The notes: generated from the sequence alone by a model not told the origin. Counted from the first letter of the stretch, positions 18,067-28,240 are shown. The stretch is DNA of 64,000 bases from CAVSVP01 sp963731125 (GCA_963731125.1 CAVSVP010000002.1:59544-123543), one strand, 5' to 3'. Translations and numbers: made by a program.

Positions 18067-20217
18067 TTAGTACTTGATTTTGGCATACTCGCTGTGTTTA
18101 CAGGCCAGCCTGGCCTGGCGCAGCGTACGTATCCCTCTTTCCCCCAACAGAGGAATAAGGGCAAGAAAGATTTCAGCCGTGGTCAGCGCATCGCCTAGTG
18201 CCGTATGGCGTCCTGTCGCGACGATCCCAAAACGCTCAGCAATGGCTTCTAGACTCTGGGCTTCCTGATTAGGATGTACCAAAAAAGCTAGCAGTAAGGT
18301 ATCCAGAACAGGGTTGGTAAATTTAATACCCGTTTGTGCTTCCTTCAACGCTAGAAAGCGCATGTCGAAAGCCGCATTATGCCCAACAATAACGGTATCT
18401 TCTACAAATCGATAGAAGCGGGGCAGCACCTGGTCGATGGTGGGCATGCCTCGCACCATCTCGGGAGTAATGCCGTGGATCGCAACGGCGGCTTCCGAAA
18501 TAGTGCGGCGGGGATTAATCAAATAATCAAAAATTTCCCGTTTTAGAATCCGCCCGTTAACGATACGGACTGACCCTAAGGCAATAATTTCGTCCCCTTC
18601 GCTGGGGTTTAAGCCGGTAGTTTCCGTATCGATAACGGTATAACTGAGGTCTCCCAGCGGGACATCCTCCAATTCCGCTATTCTGTCCGAATGTTTGAAT
18701 AAATGAAAATCATAATCATGTCCCTGAATTTCCACATCTCTCTGGATCTCCTCGTCCGTACGCTCCGTCATCAGGGCATCCCTTTCAGCGAGGGGTAACA
18801 GGAGACGAATACAACACTGTCCAGAGGCGGATTCCGTATGGGACCATACGGCGCCCCCGTGGCGCTCAATGACATCATGTAAAGTCAGAGTGGAGTCTTG
18901 TTTGTCAGCGATTATAATCTGCTTACCCCAGGCTTTCAGCGTTTCCATATCCAACGGAGCACCTGTCCAGAGGATGGCTATGCAGGCGAAGGGGTTTTGG
19001 CTCTGCAGCGTTAATTCCAATTTTTTGGCAGCGTATCGATCTTGCAGTTGACTGATGACGAACACGAGAGATTGCACGACGGCGTAGCTGTCTACTTTTA
19101 ACCACAAGGGCTCAACGGATGCACTTATTTTAACGGCGACATTGAATTTATCGCGCAGGCGCCGTTCGATGGCGGCCAGCAGGTCACTGCCCAGCATTTC
19201 TTCCAGAGGCCACTGCATCTTAAGATCATTGGAGTATTTAGCCTCCAGTTGGTCTAAATGCCGGCTGAGCTTAAGCGCCTCATCGCGAATCACCATTTGA
19301 AACTGGTGACGACTTTTCTCATCCATGTGAGGGTATTCCAGAGTGGTTTCTATGGCGGCTCTAATGTTTGCTATAGAAGAACGTTGACCTTCGGTCAAGG
19401 ACTGTAAAAGCACGCCTCGGCGGCTTTCCGTAGCGGTACGTCGGGTAATGTCTTCCACCGTGAGCAAGTAGCCGGTTAAGATATTTTCTTTGTCCAGGAT
19501 CGGCACCAAATGCACATTTAGCAGCTGTCCACCTGGCTGCGAAGCGACGAAAGGCGCCATCAGCCCCGTTTCCCCTTGACGCAAGCGATGGTCTATATGT
19601 AGCAAGGCGTGATTAATAAGATTTTCATCCAAAATGCCATACAGCGAGCGGCCGAGACCAATCCAATCGCCACCGCCACTGCGTCGGGCAGGTCCCTCCA
19701 AAAGTATCTGTGCGCGTTGATTATAAAGAAGAATTCGACTCGCTCGATTGCATACTAAAACTCCCTGGGTCAGCTTCGACATCAAGGCTGCCAACGTATT
19801 CTTTTCTTCTTCCAGGGCGGCATTGGCTTCACGAATACGAGCCTGCACATCTTCCTGCAATGCCTGATAGCGTTCCGCCAGCAGATTGATGCTGGTAGTC
19901 AGTTCCTGCAATTCCGGCCTGCTCGTGGACGTCAGGCGGTGCTTGGGGTTACTGATGGCAATCACCCGCGTCTTTTCAGCCATGTTGCGCAGCGGCGTAA
20001 CATACCAGCGGAACATCAGATTGATGCCCAAGCCGAGCAAAAACAGCAGGAACAACCCCGTTAAGATAGGGATGCCGGCGTGACCAATCCACAGGTGTGC
20101 CAGGAGTGCTCGTTCATCGGCTGTAAAATCCACCCACATGACCCAGCAGGCCACCACGATTACCCCTAACCCAAGGGTAGCGGTTGCCAAAAAGACCAAC
20201 CAGGCATTCCCCTTCAT
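18067..20217 (-). CDS. Membrane sensor (HAMP/PAS/kinase-like) fused to DnaQ-type 3'-5' exonuclease
   Basis: 716 residues. Two membrane helices (about 5-28 and 50-69) flank a short periplasmic loop, then a HAMP-like linker and coiled coil (70-145), a PAS-like domain (about 150-260), and helical/ATPase-like regions (265-475) resembling a histidine kinase whose phospho-acceptor and ATP-binding motifs are not evident. The C-terminus (524-690) is a complete DEDDh exonuclease: D530 and E532 (VIDTETTG), D618 (HNAAFDMR), and H671/D676 (RHTALGDA). It is the third-transcribed part of the minus-strand group DUF485-ActP-cNMP/CBS/DUF294-this gene. This gene order is known from pseudomonads; the exonuclease substrate is not known to me. 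Confidence 0.85.
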   Translation of the reverse strand: MKGNAWLVFLATATLGLGVIVVACWVMWVDFTADERALLAHLWIGHAGIPILTGLFLLFLLGLGINLMFRWYVTPLRNMAEKTRVIAISNPKHRLTSTSRPELQELTTSINLLAERYQALQEDVQARIREANAALEEEKNTLAALMSKLTQGVLVCNRASRILLYNQRAQILLEGPARRSGGGDWIGLGRSLYGILDENLINHALLHIDHRLRQGETGLMAPFVASQPGGQLLNVHLVPILDKENILTGYLLTVEDITRRTATESRRGVLLQSLTEGQRSSIANIRAAIETTLEYPHMDEKSRHQFQMVIRDEALKLSRHLDQLEAKYSNDLKMQWPLEEMLGSDLLAAIERRLRDKFNVAVKISASVEPLWLKVDSYAVVQSLVFVISQLQDRYAAKKLELTLQSQNPFACIAILWTGAPLDMETLKAWGKQIIIADKQDSTLTLHDVIERHGGAVWSHTESASGQCCIRLLLPLAERDALMTERTDEEIQRDVEIQGHDYDFHLFKHSDRIAELEDVPLGDLSYTVIDTETTGLNPSEGDEIIALGSVRIVNGRILKREIFDYLINPRRTISEAAVAIHGITPEMVRGMPTIDQVLPRFYRFVEDTVIVGHNAAFDMRFLALKEAQTGIKFTNPVLDTLLLAFLVHPNQEAQSLEAIAERFGIVATGRHTALGDALTTAEIFLALIPLLGERGIRTLRQARLACKHSEYAKIKY

Positions 20218-20281
20218 GAACCGTGCACCTTAACTTGTGATTGTTCCGGTGTCTTGCTCCTCCGTCCTAACAATCTTCCAT

Positions 20282-22111
20282 TTAAGACACCATATTTAAC
20301 TTAAAATGATAGCTAATAAACGCCTTAAACTCTTTTACGATTTTGAGAGAATCCTTTAACAGATTCCGCTCTAGTTTGTTAAGGCGCCCGGGATTGACGT
20401 AATTGTCATAGGCAATGCCGCGCTCCCACTTGGCCAATTGCTCACGTAGCCTGAGCATAGACATAAAGTCAAAGGCTTCGATCAAATCTGCGGTAAAACG
20501 CTCGTCGAATGGCCCCTTTCCGCTTAACCCCTGAATCCGTGCAATGGTGTTGGTCTCGGCTAACTGATATTCCAGGGCAAGACTGCGCACACCATGGACA
20601 ATAGGGAAAATGCCTCCTTTCTTAATATCGAATTCCTGCCGATGAGCCGGTGTTTTTTCCACCACGAGCCGATTGAATATACCCAGCGGCGTGGGAAAGG
20701 ACAAAATAGCCCTGGCAAAGTGCTGTAAAGTGATTTTTTGGTCCTGGATTAGCTGAAACAGGTAGGCCTTGATCTCTGCCAAAAGAGCGCCGTCCCCGGC
20801 CACGGCAAGCGCATCGTAGAAGATGGCTAAGTTCATGAAAGCGGTTTCATCGGGCTGATTAATCCAGCCGAATATGTCTTGCTTGAAGGCGGTCTGGGAT
20901 TTGGCCCAGTCCGGATTTGATACCATGATATTACCGGGGCAACGAGGATAGCCGAGCTCCACCAGCGTTTCCGTGAAGGTCTGCATTGGCTGAGTCAGCA
21001 CCTCACCTAGCGCAGCGTCCCGGAGAATCAGGGCATTATCCTGATCCGTCCGCAGCAGCTGTTCTCCACGACCTTCGCTGCCCATGACAATTAAGCAGGC
21101 GTCGTTTAACACTTCGGGAGGTATTATCCGTTCGTAAAGTCGACGGAATATCTTTCGATTCAGGTCAGTGACCAAGCGTGCAATATAACGGGGTTTTACA
21201 CCGCGGTCATAGAGGGATTTGATCAACTGAGGAATGTTATTGCTGGCTTCTTGGAGATCCTCCTGGGAAGCGGCGTGCTCAATTTGATTGGCGATAGTAT
21301 AGGAATGGTTGGCGAGATAGTTTAGTAAGTCCAGCTGTTCCAGTATGCCGACGATTTCTGTTCCATCGGTAATAACGATATGCCGGATTACCCGCTTCGT
21401 CATAACGGCTAAGGCATTGAAGAGAAAGTCATTGCGGTGCAGGGTAATTAGGCCGTAGCTGGCGATGTCGCCGATGGGTGTGGTATCCGGCATGCCCATC
21501 AGTACGGATTTTTCACGGACATCCCGCCCAGTGAAAATACCGATTTGATCGTTGCCTCTGACCAGTAATGCAGTTATTTGCCGGGCCTGCATGATTTGCA
21601 CCGCTTCCTGAAGAGAGGTGTCGGGGCTGACAAAAACAGGAGGATGAAAGCGGCTCTCGCCGATCCTTGCCAGCATAAAGGAAGCTGCTTCCCGTTGCTG
21701 CTGCAGGTTAATTAAGGTATCCAGCTTGCGGGAAAGATCCTCGTAGTAAAACTCCCACAAGGCTCGGTTATTTTGGATCAAGGTTAGGAATAGCCGGGCG
21801 GGCAGCACATAACAGCTGCACGATCCCCAGGTAATGAAATCGTGCTGACTTCTTCCTTCGATAAGCGCTCGGGAATCGAAAGCATCGCCGGCTCTACAGC
21901 GGCCGACGATACCGTCGGCATCGCGTTCTTCCACGACACCGTCGACGACAATATAGAGGTAGGCAGGATTATGCCAACGTTTCAGCAGTGTCTGTCCGGC
22001 ACTGAAGTGGCGCAGGGAGAGGGCTTCAGCTGCCTGTGCCAGGGTTTGGTCGGAGAGTTGCGTAAAGGGTGGAATCGCGCCGAGAAAGGCTTTTTTGTCC
22101 GATGTATCCAA
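20282..22111 (-). CDS. cNMP-binding / CBS-pair / DUF294 nucleotidyltransferase-like regulator
   Basis: 609 residues. Domain order: cyclic-nucleotide-binding fold (about 8-135, with VVDGVVEERD), two CBS repeats (about 155-270, GIFTGRDVREK and IVGILEQLDLL), then a GlnD-like nucleotidyltransferase core with GSEGRGEQLLRTDQDNALIL at 344-363, in which D356 and D358 are the metal ligands, and a DUF294 C-terminal helical domain. Such proteins are thought to sense nucleotides and modify or regulate partners, but targets are unknown. It lies between ActP and the sensor-exonuclease gene on the same strand, so a role in acetate or energy-state control is inferred. Confidence 0.88.
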   Translation of the reverse strand: MDTSDKKAFLGAIPPFTQLSDQTLAQAAEALSLRHFSAGQTLLKRWHNPAYLYIVVDGVVEERDADGIVGRCRAGDAFDSRALIEGRSQHDFITWGSCSCYVLPARLFLTLIQNNRALWEFYYEDLSRKLDTLINLQQQREAASFMLARIGESRFHPPVFVSPDTSLQEAVQIMQARQITALLVRGNDQIGIFTGRDVREKSVLMGMPDTTPIGDIASYGLITLHRNDFLFNALAVMTKRVIRHIVITDGTEIVGILEQLDLLNYLANHSYTIANQIEHAASQEDLQEASNNIPQLIKSLYDRGVKPRYIARLVTDLNRKIFRRLYERIIPPEVLNDACLIVMGSEGRGEQLLRTDQDNALILRDAALGEVLTQPMQTFTETLVELGYPRCPGNIMVSNPDWAKSQTAFKQDIFGWINQPDETAFMNLAIFYDALAVAGDGALLAEIKAYLFQLIQDQKITLQHFARAILSFPTPLGIFNRLVVEKTPAHRQEFDIKKGGIFPIVHGVRSLALEYQLAETNTIARIQGLSGKGPFDERFTADLIEAFDFMSMLRLREQLAKWERGIAYDNYVNPGRLNKLERNLLKDSLKIVKEFKAFISYHFKLNMVS

Positions 22112-22231
22112 CGGATTAACCTCAGGATGCCGGTGATGAACCGGACCCGCCGCTTCCTTAACTAAGCGGGATTTCTATAGACCTCCCCCATTGCGGGGGA
22201 GGCAGTGGAGGGTAGCAAAGATAGCTGATAC

Positions 22232-23908
22232 TCAGTGGCTGGCCGCGCCCTCTGCGCCAATTCCAGTCTGACAGCGTATGTCTTGCGCCTCGAAGGCTTT
22301 CCTTTCTTCACGGGCGGCTTCGCTGTTATCCCGCGTAGAGAAGAACCAGATACCGAGAAATGCGACAGTGACCGAGTACAGGGCTGGATATTTGGAGGGG
22401 AAGATAGCGGTCTCAAAACCAAAAACGTCCACCCATACGGTGGGGCCCAGGATAACCAACAGCACGGCGGTGAGAAGCCCTAGTGCGCCACCGTAAAGGG
22501 CGCCGCGGGTGGTTAACTTGGAGTAGTAGATGGACATAAACAGCACCGGAAAATTAGCGCTGGCGGCAACGGCAAAGGTCAGTCCCACCAGGAAGGCGAT
22601 ATTCTGCTTCTGGAAGGCAATACCTAGAATAATAGCGATAATACCTAAAACAACGGTAGCTATCCTGGAGATCATCACTTCCCGCTGCTCGGTGCTACGT
22701 CCGCGCGCAAAGACATTGGCATACAGATCGTGAGAAATAGCCGAGGCACCCGCCAGAGTCAGACCCGATACGACCGCCAGAATAGTGGCAAAGGCGACTG
22801 CCGAGATAAAACCCAATAGAAAAGTGCCGCCCACGGCATTGGATAAATGCACCGCCGACATGTTGTTGCCGCCGATGAGTCCTCTGGTACCGTCAGCCGC
22901 GGTCGTGAAAAACTCAGGATGCTGAGACAGCAGCACGATGGCGCTAAAACCGATGATAAAGGTCAGGATATAAAAATAGCCGATAAAGCCGGTAGCAAAA
23001 AATACCGACTTACGCGCTTCCTTGGCATTAGGCACGGTAAAAAACCGCATCAGGATATGGGGCAGGCCGGCCGTACCGAACATCAAGGCGATACCCAGAG
23101 AAATGGCATCGATGGGATTGGTGACCAAGGCGCCCGGTGCCATAATGGCCAGACCTTCACCGTGGACCTCCGTCGCCTGCCTGAACATTTCCTCAAAGCT
23201 AAAGCCGAAATGCCATAGGGAGAGCAGAGCGACGACAGTGGCGCCGAACAGCAGCAGGCAAGCCTTAATGATCTGTACCCAGGTGGTAGCCAGCATCCCG
23301 CCGAAGGTGACGTAAAGAATAATCAGAACACCGACGATCACCACGGCATAGTTATAAGGCAGTCCGAACAGCAGCTGAATCAGCGAGCCGGCACCCACCA
23401 TCTGCCCGATTAAATAGAGAATAACGACGATCAGGGAACCGGTGGCCGCCAGAGAGCGGATAGGGGTCTGTTGCAGTCGGTAAGAGGCGACGTCGGCGTA
23501 GGTGTATTTACCCAGATTGCGCAACTGCTCGGCGATAAGAAACATAATGATAGGCCAGCCCACCAGCCAGCCGACGGAATAAATCAGACCATCAAAGCCG
23601 GCGGCATACACCAGACCGGAAATACCCAGAAACGAGGCGGCTGACATATAATCGCCGGCAATGGCAAGACCATTCTGAAACCCGGTAATACCGCCGCCGG
23701 CGGCGTAGAAGTCTTTCGCCGTCTTGGTGCGTCGCGCAGCCCAATAGGTAATGCCCAGGGTAGCGCTCACGAAAATCAGAAACATGAGAACGGCTGTTAT
23801 ATTAAAGGATTGCTGCTCAACCTCCCCCCCCTCCATGGGCGGAGCGCCAAAAGCATTGGCCGTGAGCAGGGCGGCAAGGAGGAATGCCGTGGTTATTGCT
23901 GTTTTCAT
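22232..23908 (-). CDS. actP: Cation/acetate symporter
   Basis: 558 residues of the sodium:solute symporter family. A cleavable signal (MKTAITTAFLLAALLTANAFG) precedes 13-14 membrane helices. Recognisable ActP segments are TYWAARRTKTAKDFYAAGGGI, quoted in part as AKDFYAAGG, and GISGLVYAAGFDGLIY, GWPIIMFLIAEQLRNLGKYT and GLTLAGASAISHDLYANV. It takes up acetate and other short monocarboxylates. Its start overlaps the end of the DUF485 gene by 4 bp, the standard yjcH-actP arrangement. Confidence 0.94.
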   Translation of the reverse strand: MKTAITTAFLLAALLTANAFGAPPMEGGEVEQQSFNITAVLMFLIFVSATLGITYWAARRTKTAKDFYAAGGGITGFQNGLAIAGDYMSAASFLGISGLVYAAGFDGLIYSVGWLVGWPIIMFLIAEQLRNLGKYTYADVASYRLQQTPIRSLAATGSLIVVILYLIGQMVGAGSLIQLLFGLPYNYAVVIVGVLIILYVTFGGMLATTWVQIIKACLLLFGATVVALLSLWHFGFSFEEMFRQATEVHGEGLAIMAPGALVTNPIDAISLGIALMFGTAGLPHILMRFFTVPNAKEARKSVFFATGFIGYFYILTFIIGFSAIVLLSQHPEFFTTAADGTRGLIGGNNMSAVHLSNAVGGTFLLGFISAVAFATILAVVSGLTLAGASAISHDLYANVFARGRSTEQREVMISRIATVVLGIIAIILGIAFQKQNIAFLVGLTFAVAASANFPVLFMSIYYSKLTTRGALYGGALGLLTAVLLVILGPTVWVDVFGFETAIFPSKYPALYSVTVAFLGIWFFSTRDNSEAAREERKAFEAQDIRCQTGIGAEGAASH

Positions 23909-24222
23909 AGCAATTCTCTCTTGATTTCATTGGTCAGACGGTCGAACTGAGCATTGGCTCGGAGGACATAAATGCCGGTCAGAATAAAGGCGCTGATAAT
24001 GACGCCTATACCGATAGGAATGCCGATGGTGGTAACTGAGCCTGGGCTTATGGGGGTTCCGAGAAAGCCAGGGGCGAAGGCAATAATCATGATAAAGGTG
24101 TAGTAGATCACCAACATGATTATGGCCATTGTCCAGGCAAATCGTGACCGCGTATGAACCAGTTCTTGGTATTTCGGATTGTTTTTTATTTTGTCGAGCA
24201 CGTTTTCTTGCATGCCTTCCAT
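23905..24222 (-). CDS. yjcH: DUF485 inner-membrane protein (YjcH type)
   Basis: 105 residues with two transmembrane helices (about WTMAIIMLVIYYTFIMIIAF and GIPIGIGVIISAFILTGIYV) and the conserved N-terminal NPKYQELVHTRSRFAW. It accompanies ActP in most proteobacteria and overlaps it by 4 bp. Its ATG at 24222 is preceded by a purine-rich GGGAGATGGAAGG. It is first in the acetate group, so the main promoter should be in 24223-24450. Exact role in transport unknown. Confidence 0.9.
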   Translation of the reverse strand: MEGMQENVLDKIKNNPKYQELVHTRSRFAWTMAIIMLVIYYTFIMIIAFAPGFLGTPISPGSVTTIGIPIGIGVIISAFILTGIYVLRANAQFDRLTNEIKRELL

Positions 24223-24766
24223 CTCCCATGGTTGGTAAGAAGCATTGTTATAAACCTTAATTTCCGATCTTCCCTGCGGTAATAGCCGCTGGACCGGGGC
24301 TGTGGAAGCTTAAACGAACCGCTCAGCGGCGGCAAAATCCCTGGATGTCTGCAAGACAGCAGCCCAGACTTGGGTGGTGCTTTCACCCGCAGCCCTGTCC
24401 GGTGTTATCCGGTGAAGAGAAAGTAGAATGCTGTGCATTTCGCACTTAACCATTCCGTGGCAAGCGATAGATGAGTCCCTCACGCCTCACGCACAATTTT
24501 AGCAAGGATATAAGAGATTCAGCACGCTTTCTATCATGTTGAGCCTTAGCAGGTCAATTAGGTTAAGTAGCTCCGGCCGATTGTAGCAGCTGAACCTTTA
24601 ACGATGGCAACGAAGAGAAGAAACTACAAAAGTTCACAATACTTCTTGAGTGCCTAAGTCCTATAAACAGAATTCGGCGAAAAATGGATTACTGGGCAAA
24701 TGCATCGATATTCCATCGTTGAACTAGTATTTAGAATATTAACAGACCGTTTTTAGGAGAACCACC
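24223..24766. other. Divergent promoter region between acetate and fructose operons
   Basis: 544 bp without a gene. Both flanking operons start outward from here. The sequence TGTCT-GCA-AGACA (24346-24358) is a small inverted repeat upstream of the acetate genes. The fruB leader ends in TTTAGGAG, a strong Shine-Dalgarno. No riboswitch or unmistakable operator was recognised. Confidence 0.45.
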
Positions 24767-27232
24767 ATGATTGAGTTGGGAACGGAGAACATAAAACTAC
24801 ACGCCCGGGCTGCCGACAAAACGGATGCCATCCGGCAAGGAGGCAAGTTGTTGGTGGATAACGGCTATATGCAACCCGGCTATATTGACAGCATGCTGGC
24901 CCGGGAAAAGGTAGCTAATACCTACCTGGGCAATGGCATTGCCATCCCCCATGGCTTGCCCAAGGACCGGGAATTGATTCTACGCACGGGCATTTCGGTA
25001 ACCCAAATCCCCCAAGGCGTCGCATGGAATCCCGGCGAGACCGTCTATTTGGTGGTGGGTATCGCCGCCCGCTCCGATGAACATATCGAACTGCTGTCCA
25101 ATTTGACCGATGTGCTGGATGACGAGAAAATCGTGCGGCAGTTAGCCAGGACCACTAATCCCCTGGATATTATCACGCAGCTAACCCGGCAACGTTCGGA
25201 GGAGGGCTCCGCCGCTCTGGGCGATATGGAAACAGATTTTTTGAAGCGGGTCGATCTGGTGCTGACGGCGGGTGCCGGCCTTCATGCCCGCCCCGCCACC
25301 GCCTTCGTCGATATCGCCAAACAGTTTCAGGCCGAAATCCGGGTACGCCACGGAACCCGGGTCGCCAATGGCAAGAGCCTGGTTTCTCTGCTAAAGTTGG
25401 GGGCGGACAGTGGTGCTACCATCCGCATCATGGCCCAGGGCGCAGACGAAGACGCCGCTCTAGAGACTTTAAGAGCCGCCGTGGGACAGGGGCTGGAAGA
25501 CGAAGCCGAGGCGGGCCATGCCGCACCCGTTCCCAGCACCGGGGTAAAACTGTCCCTGCAGGCTAAAGCTATTCCGGGCATTGCCGCCGCGCCGGGTGTG
25601 GCCATTGGACCGTTGTGTCTCTACCGCCGGGAGAAGATTATTATCGAGGCGACCGCCAAAGACCCAAGCGTTGAAGAGACCCGGTTGCACCAGGCCATCG
25701 AGGCGGCGAGGGTCAAGTTAATCGAGCTCCACGACGAGGTCAAGGAACGTTCCGGTGCCGGCAAGGCGGCCATTTTTAAGGCCCACGAGGAGTTTCTGGA
25801 TGACCCTGAGATGATGGACGCGGCCGTTGAGCAAATCCGCGGCGGCCATAGCGCCGGCTGGGCCTGGCGGCAGACTATCGAAGAGCGGGCTCAGGCCGTG
25901 GAGGCGCTGAATGATCCGCTGCTTAAGGAGCGTGCCTTGGACCTGCGGGATGTGGGCAGACGCGTGCTGCGATTGCTGGCCGATACCATCGAAGACGAAC
26001 CCCAACTTCCCGACGAGCCGGTAATCCTGGTGGCCGAGGACTTATCCCCTTCGGATACCGCTAAGCTGGATCCCGCCCGAGTACTGGGCTTCTGCACGGC
26101 CACTGGCGGCCCCACCTCCCATACCGCCATTATCGCTCGTTCTCTGGACATTCCGGCCATCGTCGGGACCGGTCCAGCCATTCTACATCAGTCCGAGGGG
26201 CAACTTTGTATTCTGGACGGCGAAGGCGGCAATCTCTATGTGGGACCCGGTGCGGCGGATCTCGAAGCCGCCCGTCAGGCTCAGCAGGACCTCCAGGCCC
26301 GCCGTGAGGCGGAACGGCTGGCTTGTTACCAGCCTGCCATCATGACCGATGGTCAGCGTATTGAAGTGGTGGCCAATATCGGCGCCGCCGCGGAAGCCGA
26401 GCAGGCGGTTAACGCCGGCGGCGAGGGCGTAGGGCTGTTGCGCACCGAGTTTTTGTTCTTACAGCGGACCGAACCGCCTTCGGAGGAGGAGCAGTTCGAG
26501 GCTTATCGCGCGATGACGCGGGCCTTGAACGGCCTGCCACTGATCATCCGTACTCTGGACATCGGCGGGGACAAAGAAGTGCCCTATCTGTCTCTGCCCA
26601 ACGAGCAAAATCCCTTTCTCGGAGTGCGGGGTATTCGCCTGTGTTTCGCCCAGCCGGAGCTGTTCAAGACCCAGTTACGGGCTATCTTTCGGGCCGCCGC
26701 GACAGGCCCCGTCAAGATCATGTTTCCCATGATCGCCACTCTGGAGGATCTACACAAGGCTCGGGAACTCACCGAGCAGGTACGCAAGGCACTGAATGCC
26801 AAGCCGGTGGACATCGGCATGATGATCGAGGTGCCTTCCGCCGTGCTGATGGCGGAAGAGTTTGCCCGCCTCGTGGATTTCTTCTCCGTAGGGACCAATG
26901 ACCTGACCCAGTATACCCTGGCCATGGACCGCCTTCACCCCAGCCTGGCCCGCCAGGCCGATGGCCTGCACCCGGCAGTGCTGCGGATGATTGACAAAAC
27001 GGTCAAGGCGGCCAAAGCCGCCGGCAAATGGGTGGGGGTCTGCGGAGGCATTGCCGGCGATCCCAAAGGTGCAGCGATTTTGGCAGGGCTCGGGGTGGCT
27101 GAGCTTAGCGTCAGCATTCCCAGCATCGCCGCTATCAAGGCCAAAATTCGCGAACTGTCTCTGGCTGAGGCCCAGAAACTGGCCCAGCGTGCCCTAGCCT
27201 GCCGTAACGCGGCGGAAGTCCGCGCTCTATAG
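24767..27232 (+). CDS. fruB: Fructose PTS multiphosphoryl transfer protein (EIIA-HPr-EI)
   Basis: 821 residues in three fused modules. EIIA-Fru (1-145) has phospho-histidine H62 in GIAIPHG. HPr (about 163-245) has H173 in AGLHARPAT. Enzyme I (about 268-821) has H452 in ATGGPTSHTAII, the SVGTNDLTQYT segment and the PEP-site Cys in GVCGGIAGD. It carries phosphate from PEP to FruA without needing separate general PTS proteins. TTTAGGAG lies upstream of the ATG. The operon fruB-fruK-fruA is compact (23 and 31 bp gaps) and richer in G+C, especially at third positions, than flanking genes. Confidence 0.96.
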   Translation: MIELGTENIKLHARAADKTDAIRQGGKLLVDNGYMQPGYIDSMLAREKVANTYLGNGIAIPHGLPKDRELILRTGISVTQIPQGVAWNPGETVYLVVGIAARSDEHIELLSNLTDVLDDEKIVRQLARTTNPLDIITQLTRQRSEEGSAALGDMETDFLKRVDLVLTAGAGLHARPATAFVDIAKQFQAEIRVRHGTRVANGKSLVSLLKLGADSGATIRIMAQGADEDAALETLRAAVGQGLEDEAEAGHAAPVPSTGVKLSLQAKAIPGIAAAPGVAIGPLCLYRREKIIIEATAKDPSVEETRLHQAIEAARVKLIELHDEVKERSGAGKAAIFKAHEEFLDDPEMMDAAVEQIRGGHSAGWAWRQTIEERAQAVEALNDPLLKERALDLRDVGRRVLRLLADTIEDEPQLPDEPVILVAEDLSPSDTAKLDPARVLGFCTATGGPTSHTAIIARSLDIPAIVGTGPAILHQSEGQLCILDGEGGNLYVGPGAADLEAARQAQQDLQARREAERLACYQPAIMTDGQRIEVVANIGAAAEAEQAVNAGGEGVGLLRTEFLFLQRTEPPSEEEQFEAYRAMTRALNGLPLIIRTLDIGGDKEVPYLSLPNEQNPFLGVRGIRLCFAQPELFKTQLRAIFRAAATGPVKIMFPMIATLEDLHKARELTEQVRKALNAKPVDIGMMIEVPSAVLMAEEFARLVDFFSVGTNDLTQYTLAMDRLHPSLARQADGLHPAVLRMIDKTVKAAKAAGKWVGVCGGIAGDPKGAAILAGLGVAELSVSIPSIAAIKAKIRELSLAEAQKLAQRALACRNAAEVRAL

Positions 27233-27255
27233 CGTGCTCAGCAGAGGAATCAACC

Positions 27256-28209
27256 ATGAACTCAGCCACTGGCATTGCCACGGTAACGCTTAACCCGGCC
27301 GTCGATCAGACGGCCGCCATTTCCAACTTTACGGCCGGGGAAGTCAATCGGGTCGAGTGGGAGCAATCTGACCCCGGCGGTAAAGGGGTCAATGTCGCCT
27401 CTTTTCTCGCCGACTTTCGCTACCGGGTCGCCGTGACCGGTTTCCTAGGTTCGGACAACGCTGGGCTCTTTGAGGAACTGTTTGCCCAAAAGCAAATCGA
27501 GGACCGCTTTGTACGAATCACCGGCAAGACCCGAATTAACGTCAAGGTCATCGATGAGGTACAGCACCAGGTTACCGATATTAACTTTCCCGGGCAGACG
27601 GGAACCGCCGACGATATCACCGCCCTTAAGGAAAACGTCGCCGCGCTGGCGGCGAGCTATCCCTGGTTTGTGCTTTCCGGCAGTGTTCCGGCGGGCATTC
27701 CGTCCGAGCTTTACCGGGATTTAATTAAAATGCTTAAGCGTAAAGCCAAGCAGGTGATACTGGACACCAGCGGTGTACCCCTTAAACAGGCCATTGCCGC
27801 GGCGCCTTATGCGATCAAACCGAATATCGACGAACTCCAGGAACTGGTGGAACGGCGCCTGGACAGCGAGACGGAGATCCTGCAAGCGGCCCGGCAGTTG
27901 GTCCATGACGGCATTGCCTGCGTCGTTGTCTCGATGGGCAAACGCGGCGCCATTTTTGTTGAAGCCGACGCGAGTGTGCTGGCCACGCCGCCCGCCGTCG
28001 CCGTCAAAAGCACCGTAGGCGCCGGTGACGCCATGGTGGCTGGCCTGGTCACCGGGAAGCTCCGGGGGCTGTCTCTGGCAGACTGCGCCCGGTTGGCTAC
28101 CAGCTTTTCCATGGGAGCGCTCGGCCAATTGGGTCCGCGGCTGCCGGACCCTAACACGGTAGCATCGTTGATGGCCCAGGTCAGCGTAAGGACGCTAAGC
28201 GAATCATAA
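27256..28209 (+). CDS. fruK: 1-phosphofructokinase
   Basis: 317 residues of the PfkB/ribokinase family. It starts TVTLNPAVDQT, has DPGGKGVNVA near residue 42 and the second signature STVGAGDAMVAGLVTG with the catalytic Asp. It phosphorylates fructose 1-phosphate, the product of FruA uptake, to fructose 1,6-bisphosphate. It is placed between fruB and fruA, as expected. Confidence 0.95.
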   Translation: MNSATGIATVTLNPAVDQTAAISNFTAGEVNRVEWEQSDPGGKGVNVASFLADFRYRVAVTGFLGSDNAGLFEELFAQKQIEDRFVRITGKTRINVKVIDEVQHQVTDINFPGQTGTADDITALKENVAALAASYPWFVLSGSVPAGIPSELYRDLIKMLKRKAKQVILDTSGVPLKQAIAAAPYAIKPNIDELQELVERRLDSETEILQAARQLVHDGIACVVVSMGKRGAIFVEADASVLATPPAVAVKSTVGAGDAMVAGLVTGKLRGLSLADCARLATSFSMGALGQLGPRLPDPNTVASLMAQVSVRTLSES

Positions 28210-28240
28210 AGAAAGCAATAAAATTCAGGAGAGCGAGGAG

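Noticed and set aside
24338..24370. Possible sigma-54 promoter for the acetate operon on the minus strand
   Set aside because: GG and GC can be placed 10 bases apart, but the -24 element matches poorly and the site coincides with a small inverted repeat.
24590..24610. Cra/FruR-like operator before fruB
   Set aside because: GCTGAACCTTTAAC shares the TGAA core but misses several conserved positions.
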